DNA of 5,008 bases, taken from positions 1-5,008 of the forward strand of contig CAMGSV010000181.1 in assembly GCA_946061495.1 (NCBI GenBank), given 5' to 3'. The notes beneath the pieces are model-generated. The model was not told where the DNA came from. It was given only the letters and a program-made list of their open reading frames with translations, and ran no database searches. This document shows positions 1-5,008 of the stretch, in pieces; the stretch's first letter is position 1, and every line of letters starts with the position of its first letter. This DNA comes from an uncultured Spirochaetales bacterium. Its GTDB lineage: Bacteria; Spirochaetota; Spirochaetia; Treponematales; Treponemataceae. The position numbers and the translations under genes were made by a program.

Positions 1-123
1 GACCCCTTCAAGGACACCTCCGGCCCCTCCATCAACATCCTCATCAAGCTGATGACGGTTGTTGCCCTGGTATTCGCCCCCCTGTTCATGCTGATTAACA
101 ACGGCATGGGACTGATTAACTGA
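1..123 (+). CDS. hppA: Membrane-bound ion-translocating pyrophosphatase, C-terminal end (partial)
   Basis: Only the last 40 codons are present; the gene runs in from the left edge in frame 1 and ends with TGA at 121-123. The peptide opens with DPFKDTSGPS, followed by NILIKL and a hydrophobic stretch (VVALVFAPLFMLI). This matches the conserved last transmembrane helix of membrane pyrophosphatases. In that family the Asp and Lys residues of the D-P-x-K-D motif help bind Mg-pyrophosphate at the cytoplasmic active site. The enzyme hydrolyses pyrophosphate to two phosphates and uses the energy to pump H+ or Na+ across the inner membrane. The residues that decide the ion and K+ dependence lie outside the window, so the subtype cannot be given. 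The tail after the last helix is very short (NNGMGLIN), as is usual. The next gene starts 12 bases after the stop with no terminator between, which suggests co-transcription. Confidence 0.93.
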   Translation, partial: DPFKDTSGPSINILIKLMTVVALVFAPLFMLINNGMGLIN

Positions 124-135
124 TAGGAGGAAAGA

Positions 136-1056
136 ATGAACGTATTCGAGAAGGAATTCGACGTTATTCTGGACAAGGCCAAGAGTCTTTCCAAGCCCAT
201 GCGGGTTGTGGTGGCCGGTGCCGATGCCGAGCACCTGCTGCAGGCCGTGTTCGAGGCTGAGGCCAAGGGCTTCGCAATCCCTGTGCTGGTGGGCAACGAG
301 GATCGCATCCGCACCATGCTGAAGGAGCTGAAGCTGGAGGACCGCAAGTACGAGATCTGTGGTGTGGCTGCCGACGACAACGTGGTGCAGGATGCCATCG
401 ATGTGGTGCGCAACGGCGGCGGCGACGTGCTGATGCGGGGAAACACCTCCACCAGAGGCTTCCTGATGCCCCTGCTGAACAAGGGAAACAAGCTCATCAA
501 GAACGAGGTGCTCACCTACGTCTCCCTGATGAAGCTGCCTCACTACGACCGGCTGCTGGCCCTCTCCGATGCGGCAGTCATCGTCCAGCCCTCCGTGGAG
601 CGCCGCAAGCAGATTATCCGCAATATGGTGGAGCTGCTGCAGAACCTGGGAATCAGCCACCCCAACGTGGCGGTGCTCTCCCTGGTGGAAAAGCCCAGCT
701 TCCACATGCGGGACACCGTGGAGGCCCAGACTATCGCCCGTGACCACGCCGCCAGTCCCATCGCCGACTGCGAGGTGGTGGGTCCCATCACCTGGGACTT
801 GGTGGTGAGCAAGGAGGCCGCACGGCTGAAGGGCTTTGACTGCCCCCTCTGCGGCGAGTTCGATGCCGTCTGTGTGCCTGACGTAATGGCCGGAAACATC
901 CTGATGAAGGCCCTGATGATGTCCGCTCAGGTGAACAGCTGCGGCATTGTGGCCGGTGCTACCATCCCCATCGCACTGAATTCCCGCAGCAACTCTGTGG
1001 AGCAGGCCTACCTCTCACTGGCAACCTGCGCCGCACTCTTGCAGGCAAAGAAATAA
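136..1056 (+). CDS. ptb: Phosphate butyryltransferase / phosphate acetyltransferase family protein
   Basis: A 306-residue cytoplasmic enzyme, the usual length for phosphate butyryltransferase (about 300). Family reaction: acyl-CoA plus phosphate gives acyl-phosphate plus CoA, normally feeding an acyl kinase that makes ATP. Visible family blocks are RGNTSTRG (residues 101-108), CEVVGPITWD (212-221), VPDVMAGNIL (247-256) and the terminal PIALNSRSNS (about 278-287), whose Ser283-Arg284 pair corresponds to the conserved SR of this superfamily. From memory, many Ptb proteins read SRADS here, so Asn286 replaces a common Asp; the meaning is unclear. The start is well supported: AGGAGG at 125-130 lies 5 bases before ATG. 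It sits 12 bases downstream of hppA and is followed by two hairpins including a terminator, so it is the last gene of that operon. No butyrate kinase gene follows. Family assignment is firm; the acyl chain (butyryl, branched, acetyl or other) cannot be read from the sequence, so the symbol is provisional. Confidence 0.87.
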   Translation: MNVFEKEFDVILDKAKSLSKPMRVVVAGADAEHLLQAVFEAEAKGFAIPVLVGNEDRIRTMLKELKLEDRKYEICGVAADDNVVQDAIDVVRNGGGDVLMRGNTSTRGFLMPLLNKGNKLIKNEVLTYVSLMKLPHYDRLLALSDAAVIVQPSVERRKQIIRNMVELLQNLGISHPNVAVLSLVEKPSFHMRDTVEAQTIARDHAASPIADCEVVGPITWDLVVSKEAARLKGFDCPLCGEFDAVCVPDVMAGNILMKALMMSAQVNSCGIVAGATIPIALNSRSNSVEQAYLSLATCAALLQAKK

Positions 1057-1062
1057 GCCTTC

Positions 1063-1095
1063 CCTATCTTTCGGCAAGCGCTGCTGAAAGGTAGG
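1063..1095 (+). other. Strong hairpin just after the transacylase stop, without a T-tract
   Basis: The arms 1063-1076 (CCTATCTTTCGGCA) and 1082-1095 (TGCTGAAAGGTAGG) pair over 14 base pairs, including two G-U pairs, around a 5-base loop (AGCGC). The hairpin begins 7 bases after the TAA stop. It is followed by GTGTTGG rather than a run of T, so it does not look like an intrinsic terminator. It may protect the 3' end of the upstream mRNA or act as the first half of a double 3' structure with the terminator at 1116. The pairing is seen directly; the role is inferred. Confidence 0.6.
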
Positions 1096-1115
1096 TGTTG
1101 GCTCCAAACGCACAC

Positions 1116-1162
1116 TGCATCCTGTCTTCTGGCATGGTTCCAGGGCGGGATGCATTTTTTTT
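1116..1162 (+). terminator. Intrinsic terminator of the hppA-ptb operon
   Basis: TGCATCCTGTC (1116-1126) pairs with GGCGGGATGCA (1144-1154), 11 base pairs with two G-U pairs. Above it, CTGG (1129-1132) can pair with CCAG (1140-1143) across a two-base bulge. Eight T residues follow directly (1155-1162). This is a standard rho-independent terminator reading rightward, about 60 bases after the transacylase stop. It separates that operon from the next gene, whose promoter starts 5 bases after the T-tract. Confidence 0.85.
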
Positions 1163-1166
1163 GTCC

Positions 1167-1195
1167 TTGATTCTTCTGTGCCAGACCTTTAGAAT
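1167..1195 (+). promoter_or_regulatory. Sigma-70-type promoter for the peptidase-propeller-barrel gene
   Basis: A -35 box TTGATT (1167-1172, four of six consensus bases) and a -10 box TAGAAT (1190-1195, five of six) are separated by exactly 17 bases. Transcription would start near 1202, giving a leader of only about 15 bases before the chosen ATG at 1217. The position immediately after a terminator and before a long gene fits a dedicated promoter. No operator-like repeats were seen around it. Confidence 0.65.
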
Positions 1196-1203
1196 AGCGG
1201 GAT

Positions 1204-1208
1204 GGAGG
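1204..1208 (+). promoter_or_regulatory. Ribosome binding site that decides the start at 1217
   Basis: GGAGG lies 8 bases before the ATG at 1217. The alternative in-frame ATG at 1202 overlaps this site, has no Shine-Dalgarno sequence of its own, and sits at the predicted transcription start. Starting at 1217 also gives a clean signal peptide beginning Met-Arg-Arg. Confidence 0.8.
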
Positions 1209-1216
1209 TAGGTGAC

Positions 1217-4200
1217 ATGAGAAGATTTCTGCTGGTACTGGTGCTTTCCTGCTGCATGGTTCCCGTCCTGGCCCGTGGAGCCATGTCTGGAGAACAGGAC
1301 CTGCGGGTCATCAAGACGGAGTGGTTCGATATCATCTTTCCCGCCCGCTCGGAGCCCCAAGCCCAGCGGCTGGCTTTCCAAGCAGACACCATCTATCAGG
1401 AAATCGCTCAGGACTACGGCATGGAGCCCCAGTTCAGGATGCCGGTGGTGATAACCCCCGCCGTGGAGCAGCACAACGGCTATTTTTCCCAAGCCTTCTA
1501 CAACCACATCGTCCTGTACGATGCTCCCCCCAGCACCGACCTGGATATTTTTTCCGACTCGCTGCTCTCCACCTTCACCCATGAGCTGACCCACGCCTAC
1601 ACCTACAACATGAAGAACGGCTTCTGGAAGGGAGTGGGAACCCTCTTCGGAGACACGGTGAATCCCGGTCACCTGCTGATCACCAGAGGCTGGGCGGAAG
1701 GAGCCACTCTCACCATGGAAAGCAGCCAGGGAGAGGGAAGGATGAATTCGGGCTACTCCCTGCAGATGGTGCGTCAGGCTGCCATCGAAGGAACATTCCC
1801 CGCCTACGCAGACGTGCAGGGAGCCAGAGACACCTATCCCGCCGGCTCCTTCTACAACTTCAACGGGGGCTTCAACCAGTGGCTCCAGGACACCTACGGT
1901 ATGGAGAAATATGCCCAGTTCTGGTACAACTGCATCAACCTGAAGGCGCTGACGGCGGGCTGGGCCTTCAAGAAAACCTTCGGTGTTCCCCTGAAGGATG
2001 CCTGGAAGGAATTCCAGCGGCAGGTGCAGCAGGAGGTGGCAGCAATCCCGGCCAATCCCTTGGGTGGCAGGGAAGCGGCTGCAGCCAATCTGCCCCACGC
2101 CAGCGACTTCTTTGAGCCTGACTCCGAGGAGTTCTCCAGCAGAAACAGGGCTGGCTCCCTCTACAGTTCCCTGGTGGCCTCCCACCGCTGGCTCGCCTGG
2201 ATTGACAAGGCCACCAACACCATCTACCGCAGTCCCCTCCCCGTCACCGAGACAGCCGCCGCCCCCCAGGTGCAGCGGGTGGCCACCTTCCAGGGAATCC
2301 AGGACATACGAGTTTCCCAAGACGGCCGGTTCCTGGTGGCCACCGTCCTTTCCCAAAAGGCTGCCGCCGCCAAGATGCAGCTGTGGCTTTTTGACTTTGA
2401 CGCTAACCGCTGGCAGCGGCTTTCCTCCAGTGGCCGGGAAAACGGCATGGTCGTCAGGAGCGAGGACGGGGACGGCTACCTGCTGCTTTCCACGGAGTAC
2501 CAGAATGGCGCCACCAGCCTCCACATCCAGCGGCTGGTGGAGGACAGTGGGAGGTTCCGGCTGGAGCACCGGTATCAGGGTGATTTTCAGGAACACACCC
2601 AGTACCGGGACATTGTGGATCTGGGCGGCGGCAGGATTGCCTACATCAAAAGCCATGGGGACAGGCAGCAACTGGTGCTGGCACAGCTGCATGCCACTGG
2701 CGGGAAGGAGCCGCCGCTGCAGGTGCTGGAGGAGCTCCGTCTGGAGGATTACATTCGGGTGGCAGGGCTGGAAGCAAGTTCCGGGTCGGAAGCAAGTTCC
2801 GGGATGGGACTTAGCATCAGGAACCTGTCCGCCAGCCCAAGGGGAGACCGACTGCTCTTTTCCTGGGCCACCAAGGACACCCTGCCCCGACTGGGCATGC
2901 TGGAGCTGGCCGAAGGTTTCCTGTCCAGCGGAGACGTAAAGCTCCAGACTGCCGACATTTCCGGCGGCGTCCACTTCCCGGTAAGCCTGCCAGCTGGTGA
3001 GACGGCACAGGAGGGCCACCAGCTGGCTTTCATCGGCACCTTCTATCTGGAGAACCGGCTTCTCACCAGCACTCTCTCCCAGCTGGCCATGAAACCACCT
3101 GTTCCGGTGCAGGAACAGAATGGGCTGGAGCGGAGGCACCAGCTGCTGGAGCCAGCACCAGCGCTGGCAGCGGAACAAGCCTGGGAGGAGATGACACCCC
3201 TCCCCTCCTCCAGCTACAATCCGTTCCGCTACTATGGCCGTGGAGTCTTCCTGCCCCTGGCATTGAACCTGGCCACCCCCCATTATGGCAGCACCCGTGA
3301 CCCCATGGCCCTGCCTCTCGGTGTCACCTGGATGACCTCGAACCCCTGGCTCATGGGTGTCATGACAGCATCCCTGGGCTATGGGGTGGACAGCAGGTCG
3401 GTGGCCTACAACCTTTCCTATCAGAACGGCACCGACACCAGCCTCTTCCAGTACCGACTGGAACATGGCAGCGAATTCGACGTGACAGGGGCAGGCTGGC
3501 TCCATTCCACCGTGACGGCAGAGGGCTCCACCAGTCTTCCCGTGGGAAGGATTTCCCGGCTGAGTCTGGGAAACATCACCCGGCTGCAATTCGGCCAGGA
3601 GCTGCTGGAGCAGAAGGCCGCAACAGGTCAGCAGCATCCCGCCGCCACCGCCACCGGCACACCCTACCTCCACCTCATCAATGCCACCACCGCCAGCTGG
3701 TCCTGCATCCAGCGCTGGGGGCCGGGGCTCCATGAACGGCTGGGGCTTTCTCTGGGAACGGAGGTCTACTACACCATGAACACCACCCTGTCCACCCGGC
3801 AGCTGAACATGAGCGCAGGAAACATAGGCGTGTCCGCCAGCATCTACATCCCAAAGCTGCTGCCCCTCAGAACAGTCCAGAACCACACCTACAACCTGCC
3901 CACCATCATCTCCGCCGCCCTCTTTCCCTCCAGCCTTGCCACAGCGACAGAGTCATCTCTCCTGTCCTACAGCTGGGGAGCCACGCCAAGCATGGCGGCC
4001 TGGGTGGAGGCACAGACCATCCTCTACAGCCTCAACATCCAGAAGGCTCTGCCGGTGGTGACGGCAGTCTTTGTGAACAGCTTTGACATTTCCCTGGAGG
4101 GAAGGGTAGGCTTTGAAGACAGGCTTCATCTCAGCGGCAGGGACGAGACTTCCGGGAACATCGTGATCCCCAGGGGAGAGGAGTCATGGCGGCTTTTCAG

Positions 4201-4408
4201 GCTGGACAAGTATTTTTCCCGGCTGGGAAGCCAGCAGGTGCCGGTGGTGGCCAATGTGGCGCTGCGGGCATCCCTGGGCTTGACCCCCAACGTGGGATTT
4301 TCCGCCTACCCGCTCCTCGGAGGCAGCCTCTACGTTGAGTTCACCACGGCAGGACTGACACGCCCCTTTGCCCCGGTGTTCCGGCTGGGACTCACCACCA
4401 GGTGGTAG
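1217..4408 (+). CDS. Secreted zinc-metallopeptidase / TolB-like propeller / outer-membrane beta-barrel protein
   Basis: A 1063-residue predicted envelope protein; no named gene is recognised. Residues 1-22 form a signal peptide (MRRFLLVLVLSCC..., likely cut after Ala19 or Ala22). Residues about 24-275 resemble the peptidase-MA type of gluzincin: HELTH at 122-126 supplies two zinc-binding His and the catalytic Glu123, and GWAEGA follows with Glu161 as the likely third ligand. The family-like FGVPLKDAWKEFQ segment ends the domain. Residues about 300-620 contain strands with TolB/WD40-like turns (VSQDGRFLVA, SASPRGDRLLF), suggesting a beta-propeller. A Pro/Gln/Glu-rich linker leads to YNPFRYYGRG at 667, after which alternating hydrophobic and aromatic strands run to a C-terminal Trp (LGLTTRW), the usual end of an outer-membrane barrel. 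It is probably anchored in the outer membrane; whether the peptidase faces the periplasm or the surface is unknown, and the substrate is unknown. It has its own promoter and terminator, so it is probably monocistronic. The peptidase call is strong, the barrel call fairly strong, the blade count unknown. Confidence 0.82.
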   Translation: MRRFLLVLVLSCCMVPVLARGAMSGEQDLRVIKTEWFDIIFPARSEPQAQRLAFQADTIYQEIAQDYGMEPQFRMPVVITPAVEQHNGYFSQAFYNHIVLYDAPPSTDLDIFSDSLLSTFTHELTHAYTYNMKNGFWKGVGTLFGDTVNPGHLLITRGWAEGATLTMESSQGEGRMNSGYSLQMVRQAAIEGTFPAYADVQGARDTYPAGSFYNFNGGFNQWLQDTYGMEKYAQFWYNCINLKALTAGWAFKKTFGVPLKDAWKEFQRQVQQEVAAIPANPLGGREAAAANLPHASDFFEPDSEEFSSRNRAGSLYSSLVASHRWLAWIDKATNTIYRSPLPVTETAAAPQVQRVATFQGIQDIRVSQDGRFLVATVLSQKAAAAKMQLWLFDFDANRWQRLSSSGRENGMVVRSEDGDGYLLLSTEYQNGATSLHIQRLVEDSGRFRLEHRYQGDFQEHTQYRDIVDLGGGRIAYIKSHGDRQQLVLAQLHATGGKEPPLQVLEELRLEDYIRVAGLEASSGSEASSGMGLSIRNLSASPRGDRLLFSWATKDTLPRLGMLELAEGFLSSGDVKLQTADISGGVHFPVSLPAGETAQEGHQLAFIGTFYLENRLLTSTLSQLAMKPPVPVQEQNGLERRHQLLEPAPALAAEQAWEEMTPLPSSSYNPFRYYGRGVFLPLALNLATPHYGSTRDPMALPLGVTWMTSNPWLMGVMTASLGYGVDSRSVAYNLSYQNGTDTSLFQYRLEHGSEFDVTGAGWLHSTVTAEGSTSLPVGRISRLSLGNITRLQFGQELLEQKAATGQQHPAATATGTPYLHLINATTASWSCIQRWGPGLHERLGLSLGTEVYYTMNTTLSTRQLNMSAGNIGVSASIYIPKLLPLRTVQNHTYNLPTIISAALFPSSLATATESSLLSYSWGATPSMAAWVEAQTILYSLNIQKALPVVTAVFVNSFDISLEGRVGFEDRLHLSGRDETSGNIVIPRGEESWRLFRLDKYFSRLGSQQVPVVANVALRASLGLTPNVGFSAYPLLGGSLYVEFTTAGLTRPFAPVFRLGLTTRW
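2770..2805 (+). repeat. 18-base in-frame tandem duplication inside the large gene
   Basis: GGAAGCAAGTTCCGGG occurs at 2770-2785 and again, perfectly, at 2788-2803, giving a period of 18 bases. The unit encodes a six-residue Ser/Gly-rich repeat, EASSGS then EASSGM (residues 519-530). It falls in the predicted propeller region just before a strand (SIRNLSASP), so it probably lengthens a surface loop without breaking the frame. Each copy contains a short inverted repeat, CGGAA/TTCCG in the second copy, which may have promoted slippage. Confidence 0.85.
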
Positions 4409-4417
4409 CAACCTCAG

Positions 4418-4450
4418 CGTGCATTCGGCAGGGCCTGCCCCACGTTTTTT
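4418..4450 (+). terminator. Intrinsic terminator of the large gene
   Basis: CGTG (4418-4421) pairs with CACG (4441-4444). Inside it, GGCAG (4427-4431) pairs with CTGCC (4435-4439) around a 3-base loop, with an asymmetric internal loop between the two stems. Six T residues follow (4445-4450). It starts 9 bases after the TAG stop. Read leftward it has no T-tract, so it would not obviously serve the convergent gene on the other strand. Confidence 0.68.
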
Positions 4451-4510
4451 CTGGCAGGGCTTGCCTCATACCCGTTCCGGCCGGGTCACGTTATGTTCGT
4501 TCCGGCAAGG
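4424..4510. repeat. Four loosely related GGCARGG-like motifs spaced 25-26 bases apart
   Basis: Between the two convergent genes, related short motifs recur: GGCAGGGCCTGCC (4427-4439), GGCAGGGCTTGCC (4453-4465, one base different), CGTTCCGGC (4473-4481) and CGTTCCGGC again (4498-4506). The last copy lies within the end of the leftward gene. Offsets are about 26, then 25 to 26. The third is also inside a small hairpin, ACCCG/CGGGT (4470-4474 with 4482-4486). The first pair and the second pair each match well; the link between pairs is weak. This could be chance in GC-rich hairpin DNA, or old duplications of a terminator stem. No T-tract suitable for ending the leftward transcript was found here. 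Confidence 0.4.
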
Positions 4511-4901
4511 TGGCGAAGTTGTACCGTTCCACAAAGGCAGTCAACTCCCGCTGCCGCTCTGCCGTCCAGTCACACTGGTACACCTCCACCAGCCGACCTG
4601 AGCGCCTGCCGTAGAGAGCCAGGCTGTACTCGATGGTGTTCCAGGCATTGGTACTGGTCTGATGGCGGGCGTTGAGGCTCACCGCCACCTTGGAGCGCGC
4701 TCCCGGCCGCAGGGTGTACACGTTGGTGTAGAATTTCCGCAGCACCAGGCTGTGGTAGCCCGCCTGCCGCAGCTGCTCCTCCGCCAGCTGATCCTCCACC
4801 ACATTGACATAATTCCTCCGATTCCTGAGATACATGAAGCTGGGAATCACCAGACAAATCAACAGGACTACCGCCACCATAGCTGCAGTGGGTGCCACCA
4901 T
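4491..4901 (-). CDS. Membrane-anchored small protein of unknown function
   Basis: A 136-residue protein that I do not recognise. The N-terminus has one hydrophobic segment (about residues 3-24, containing VAVVLLICLVIPSFMYL) followed by Arg-rich RNRR. This suggests either a single transmembrane anchor or an uncleaved signal. The remaining 110 or so residues are mixed alpha/beta in character: a charged, probably helical stretch (VVEDQLAEEQLRQAG), then strand-like segments (SKVAVSLNA, IEYSLALYGRR, RLVEVYQCDW) and a final helix (ERQRELTAFVERY). There is one Cys in the soluble part and no catalytic motif. By the positive-inside rule the basic residues after the helix would favour a cytoplasmic C-terminal domain, but this is uncertain. 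The frame is open further upstream to 4985, but the start at 4901 is chosen because GGAGG lies 6 bases before it and the promoter -10 box lies inside the longer version. It converges on the large gene with an 82-base gap. Confidence 0.72.
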   Translation of the reverse strand: MVAPTAAMVAVVLLICLVIPSFMYLRNRRNYVNVVEDQLAEEQLRQAGYHSLVLRKFYTNVYTLRPGARSKVAVSLNARHQTSTNAWNTIEYSLALYGRRSGRLVEVYQCDWTAERQRELTAFVERYNFATLPERT

Positions 4902-4907
4902 ATTCAA

Positions 4908-4912
4908 CCTCC
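4908..4912 (-). promoter_or_regulatory. Ribosome binding site that decides the start at 4901
   Basis: On the minus strand GGAGG stands 6 bases before the ATG at 4901. The in-frame ATG codons further upstream (4985, 4976, 4961) lie upstream of, or at, the predicted transcription start and have no comparable site, so they are unlikely to be used. Confidence 0.75.
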
Positions 4913-4916
4913 GGGA

Positions 4917-4948
4917 GCGGCTGCCTTCCGGGGACGGAATCCTGCCGC
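4917..4948 (-). other. Two-part hairpin in the leader of the leftward gene
   Basis: Reading the minus strand, GCGGC (4948-4944) pairs with GCCGC (4921-4917). Inside it, TTCCG (4939-4935) pairs with CGGAA (4930-4926) around a TCCC loop. The two stems are separated by a symmetric 4-by-4 internal loop (AGGA facing GGCA). The structure ends 4 bases before the ribosome binding site, within the predicted transcript leader. It could influence translation or mRNA stability; it matches no riboswitch class that I recognise. Confidence 0.5.
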
Positions 4949-4964
4949 ATTGATATACCATATA

Positions 4965-4994
4965 ATTATAACACATCACCACCATTTACCGCAA
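4965..4994 (-). promoter_or_regulatory. Extended -10 promoter for the leftward gene
   Basis: On the minus strand a perfect TATAAT (4970-4965) is preceded by TGT, giving the extended -10 pattern TGnTATAAT. A weak -35 box, TTGCGG (4994-4989, three of six consensus bases), lies 18 bases upstream. The extended -10 can compensate for a poor -35. Transcription would begin near 4958, leaving a leader of about 57 bases before the ATG at 4901. The stretch is clearly richer in A and T than its surroundings. Confidence 0.7.
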
Positions 4995-5008
4995 ATGCAA
5001 TAACATAC

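Noticed and set aside
1202..1216. Upstream in-frame ATG for the large gene
   Set aside because: It sits at the predicted transcription start and overlaps the ribosome binding site for the ATG at 1217. It would place Glu and Asp ahead of the signal peptide.
1998..2939. A 313-codon open frame on the plus strand, inside the large gene in another frame
   Set aside because: The product is dominated by Pro, Ser, Trp, Arg and Gly, typical of an out-of-frame reading of GC-rich codons. The host frame is intact throughout, so there is no frameshift to explain.
1064..3886. A 940-codon open frame on the minus strand, opposite the large gene
   Set aside because: Its product is rich in Gly, His, Gln and Val with no domain, signal or motif, and it overlaps the well-supported plus-strand gene and its terminator. 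In GC-rich coding DNA with strong third-position bias, long antisense frames of this kind are common. The length is striking, but I see nothing that supports translation.
4418..4465. CRISPR-like repeat pair
   Set aside because: Two 13-base near-copies separated by 13 bases are part of terminator stems. They are far too short and too few for a CRISPR array, and no cas genes are present.
4470..4486. Small hairpin ACCCG/CGGGT as a terminator for the leftward gene
   Set aside because: It lies just after the minus-strand stop, but no T-tract follows it in that direction and the stem is only five base pairs. The leftward gene's terminator remains unidentified.
4570..4950. A 126-codon minus-strand frame overlapping the small membrane protein gene
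   Set aside because: It has a Gly/Gln-rich, low-complexity product and no ribosome binding site of comparable quality. The overlapping frame at 4491-4901 has GGAGG, a hydrophobic anchor and balanced composition.

Overview
The window looks like chromosomal DNA from an anaerobic bacterium with two membranes. GC is fairly high (upper 50s percent by eye, not counted). Ribosome binding sites are strong (AGGAGG or GGAGG), promoters are sigma-70-like, and terminators are hairpins with U-tracts. The translation and transcription signals look Firmicutes-like. The largest gene, however, encodes a predicted secreted protein ending in an outer-membrane-type beta-barrel. Together with a membrane pyrophosphatase gene and a phosphotransacylase gene, this suggests a diderm Firmicute (Negativicutes, e.g. 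Selenomonas/Acidaminococcus-like). A spirochaete is the main alternative. This placement is an inference; no marker gene is present.

Layout. Positions 1-123 (+) are the last 40 codons of a membrane-bound ion-pumping pyrophosphatase (hppA). Twelve bases later, behind an AGGAGG site, lies a 306-residue phosphate butyryl/acetyltransferase-family gene (136-1056, +). It is followed by two consecutive hairpins, the second being a good intrinsic terminator (1116-1162). No butyrate or acetate kinase gene follows it. A sigma-70-like promoter (1167-1195) then drives a single 1063-residue gene (1217-4408, +). Its predicted product has a signal peptide, a zinc-metallopeptidase domain of the HExxH...E type, a TolB-like beta-propeller region and a C-terminal beta-barrel. 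This gene has its own terminator (4418-4450). On the opposite strand, and convergent, is a 136-residue predicted membrane-anchored protein of unknown function (4491-4901, -). Its extended -10 promoter and structured leader lie at the right edge of the window.

How the genes relate. hppA and the transacylase appear to be one transcript, pairing pyrophosphate hydrolysis (which releases phosphate and pumps ions) with an enzyme that uses or releases phosphate in acyl-CoA/acyl-phosphate exchange. The large gene and the small convergent gene look like separate transcription units. Both products are predicted to act outside the cytoplasm, but nothing in the sequence ties them into one system. No RNA genes, mobile elements or CRISPR arrays were seen, and no gene-free stretch exceeds 300 bases. 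The most notable object is the peptidase-propeller-barrel protein.
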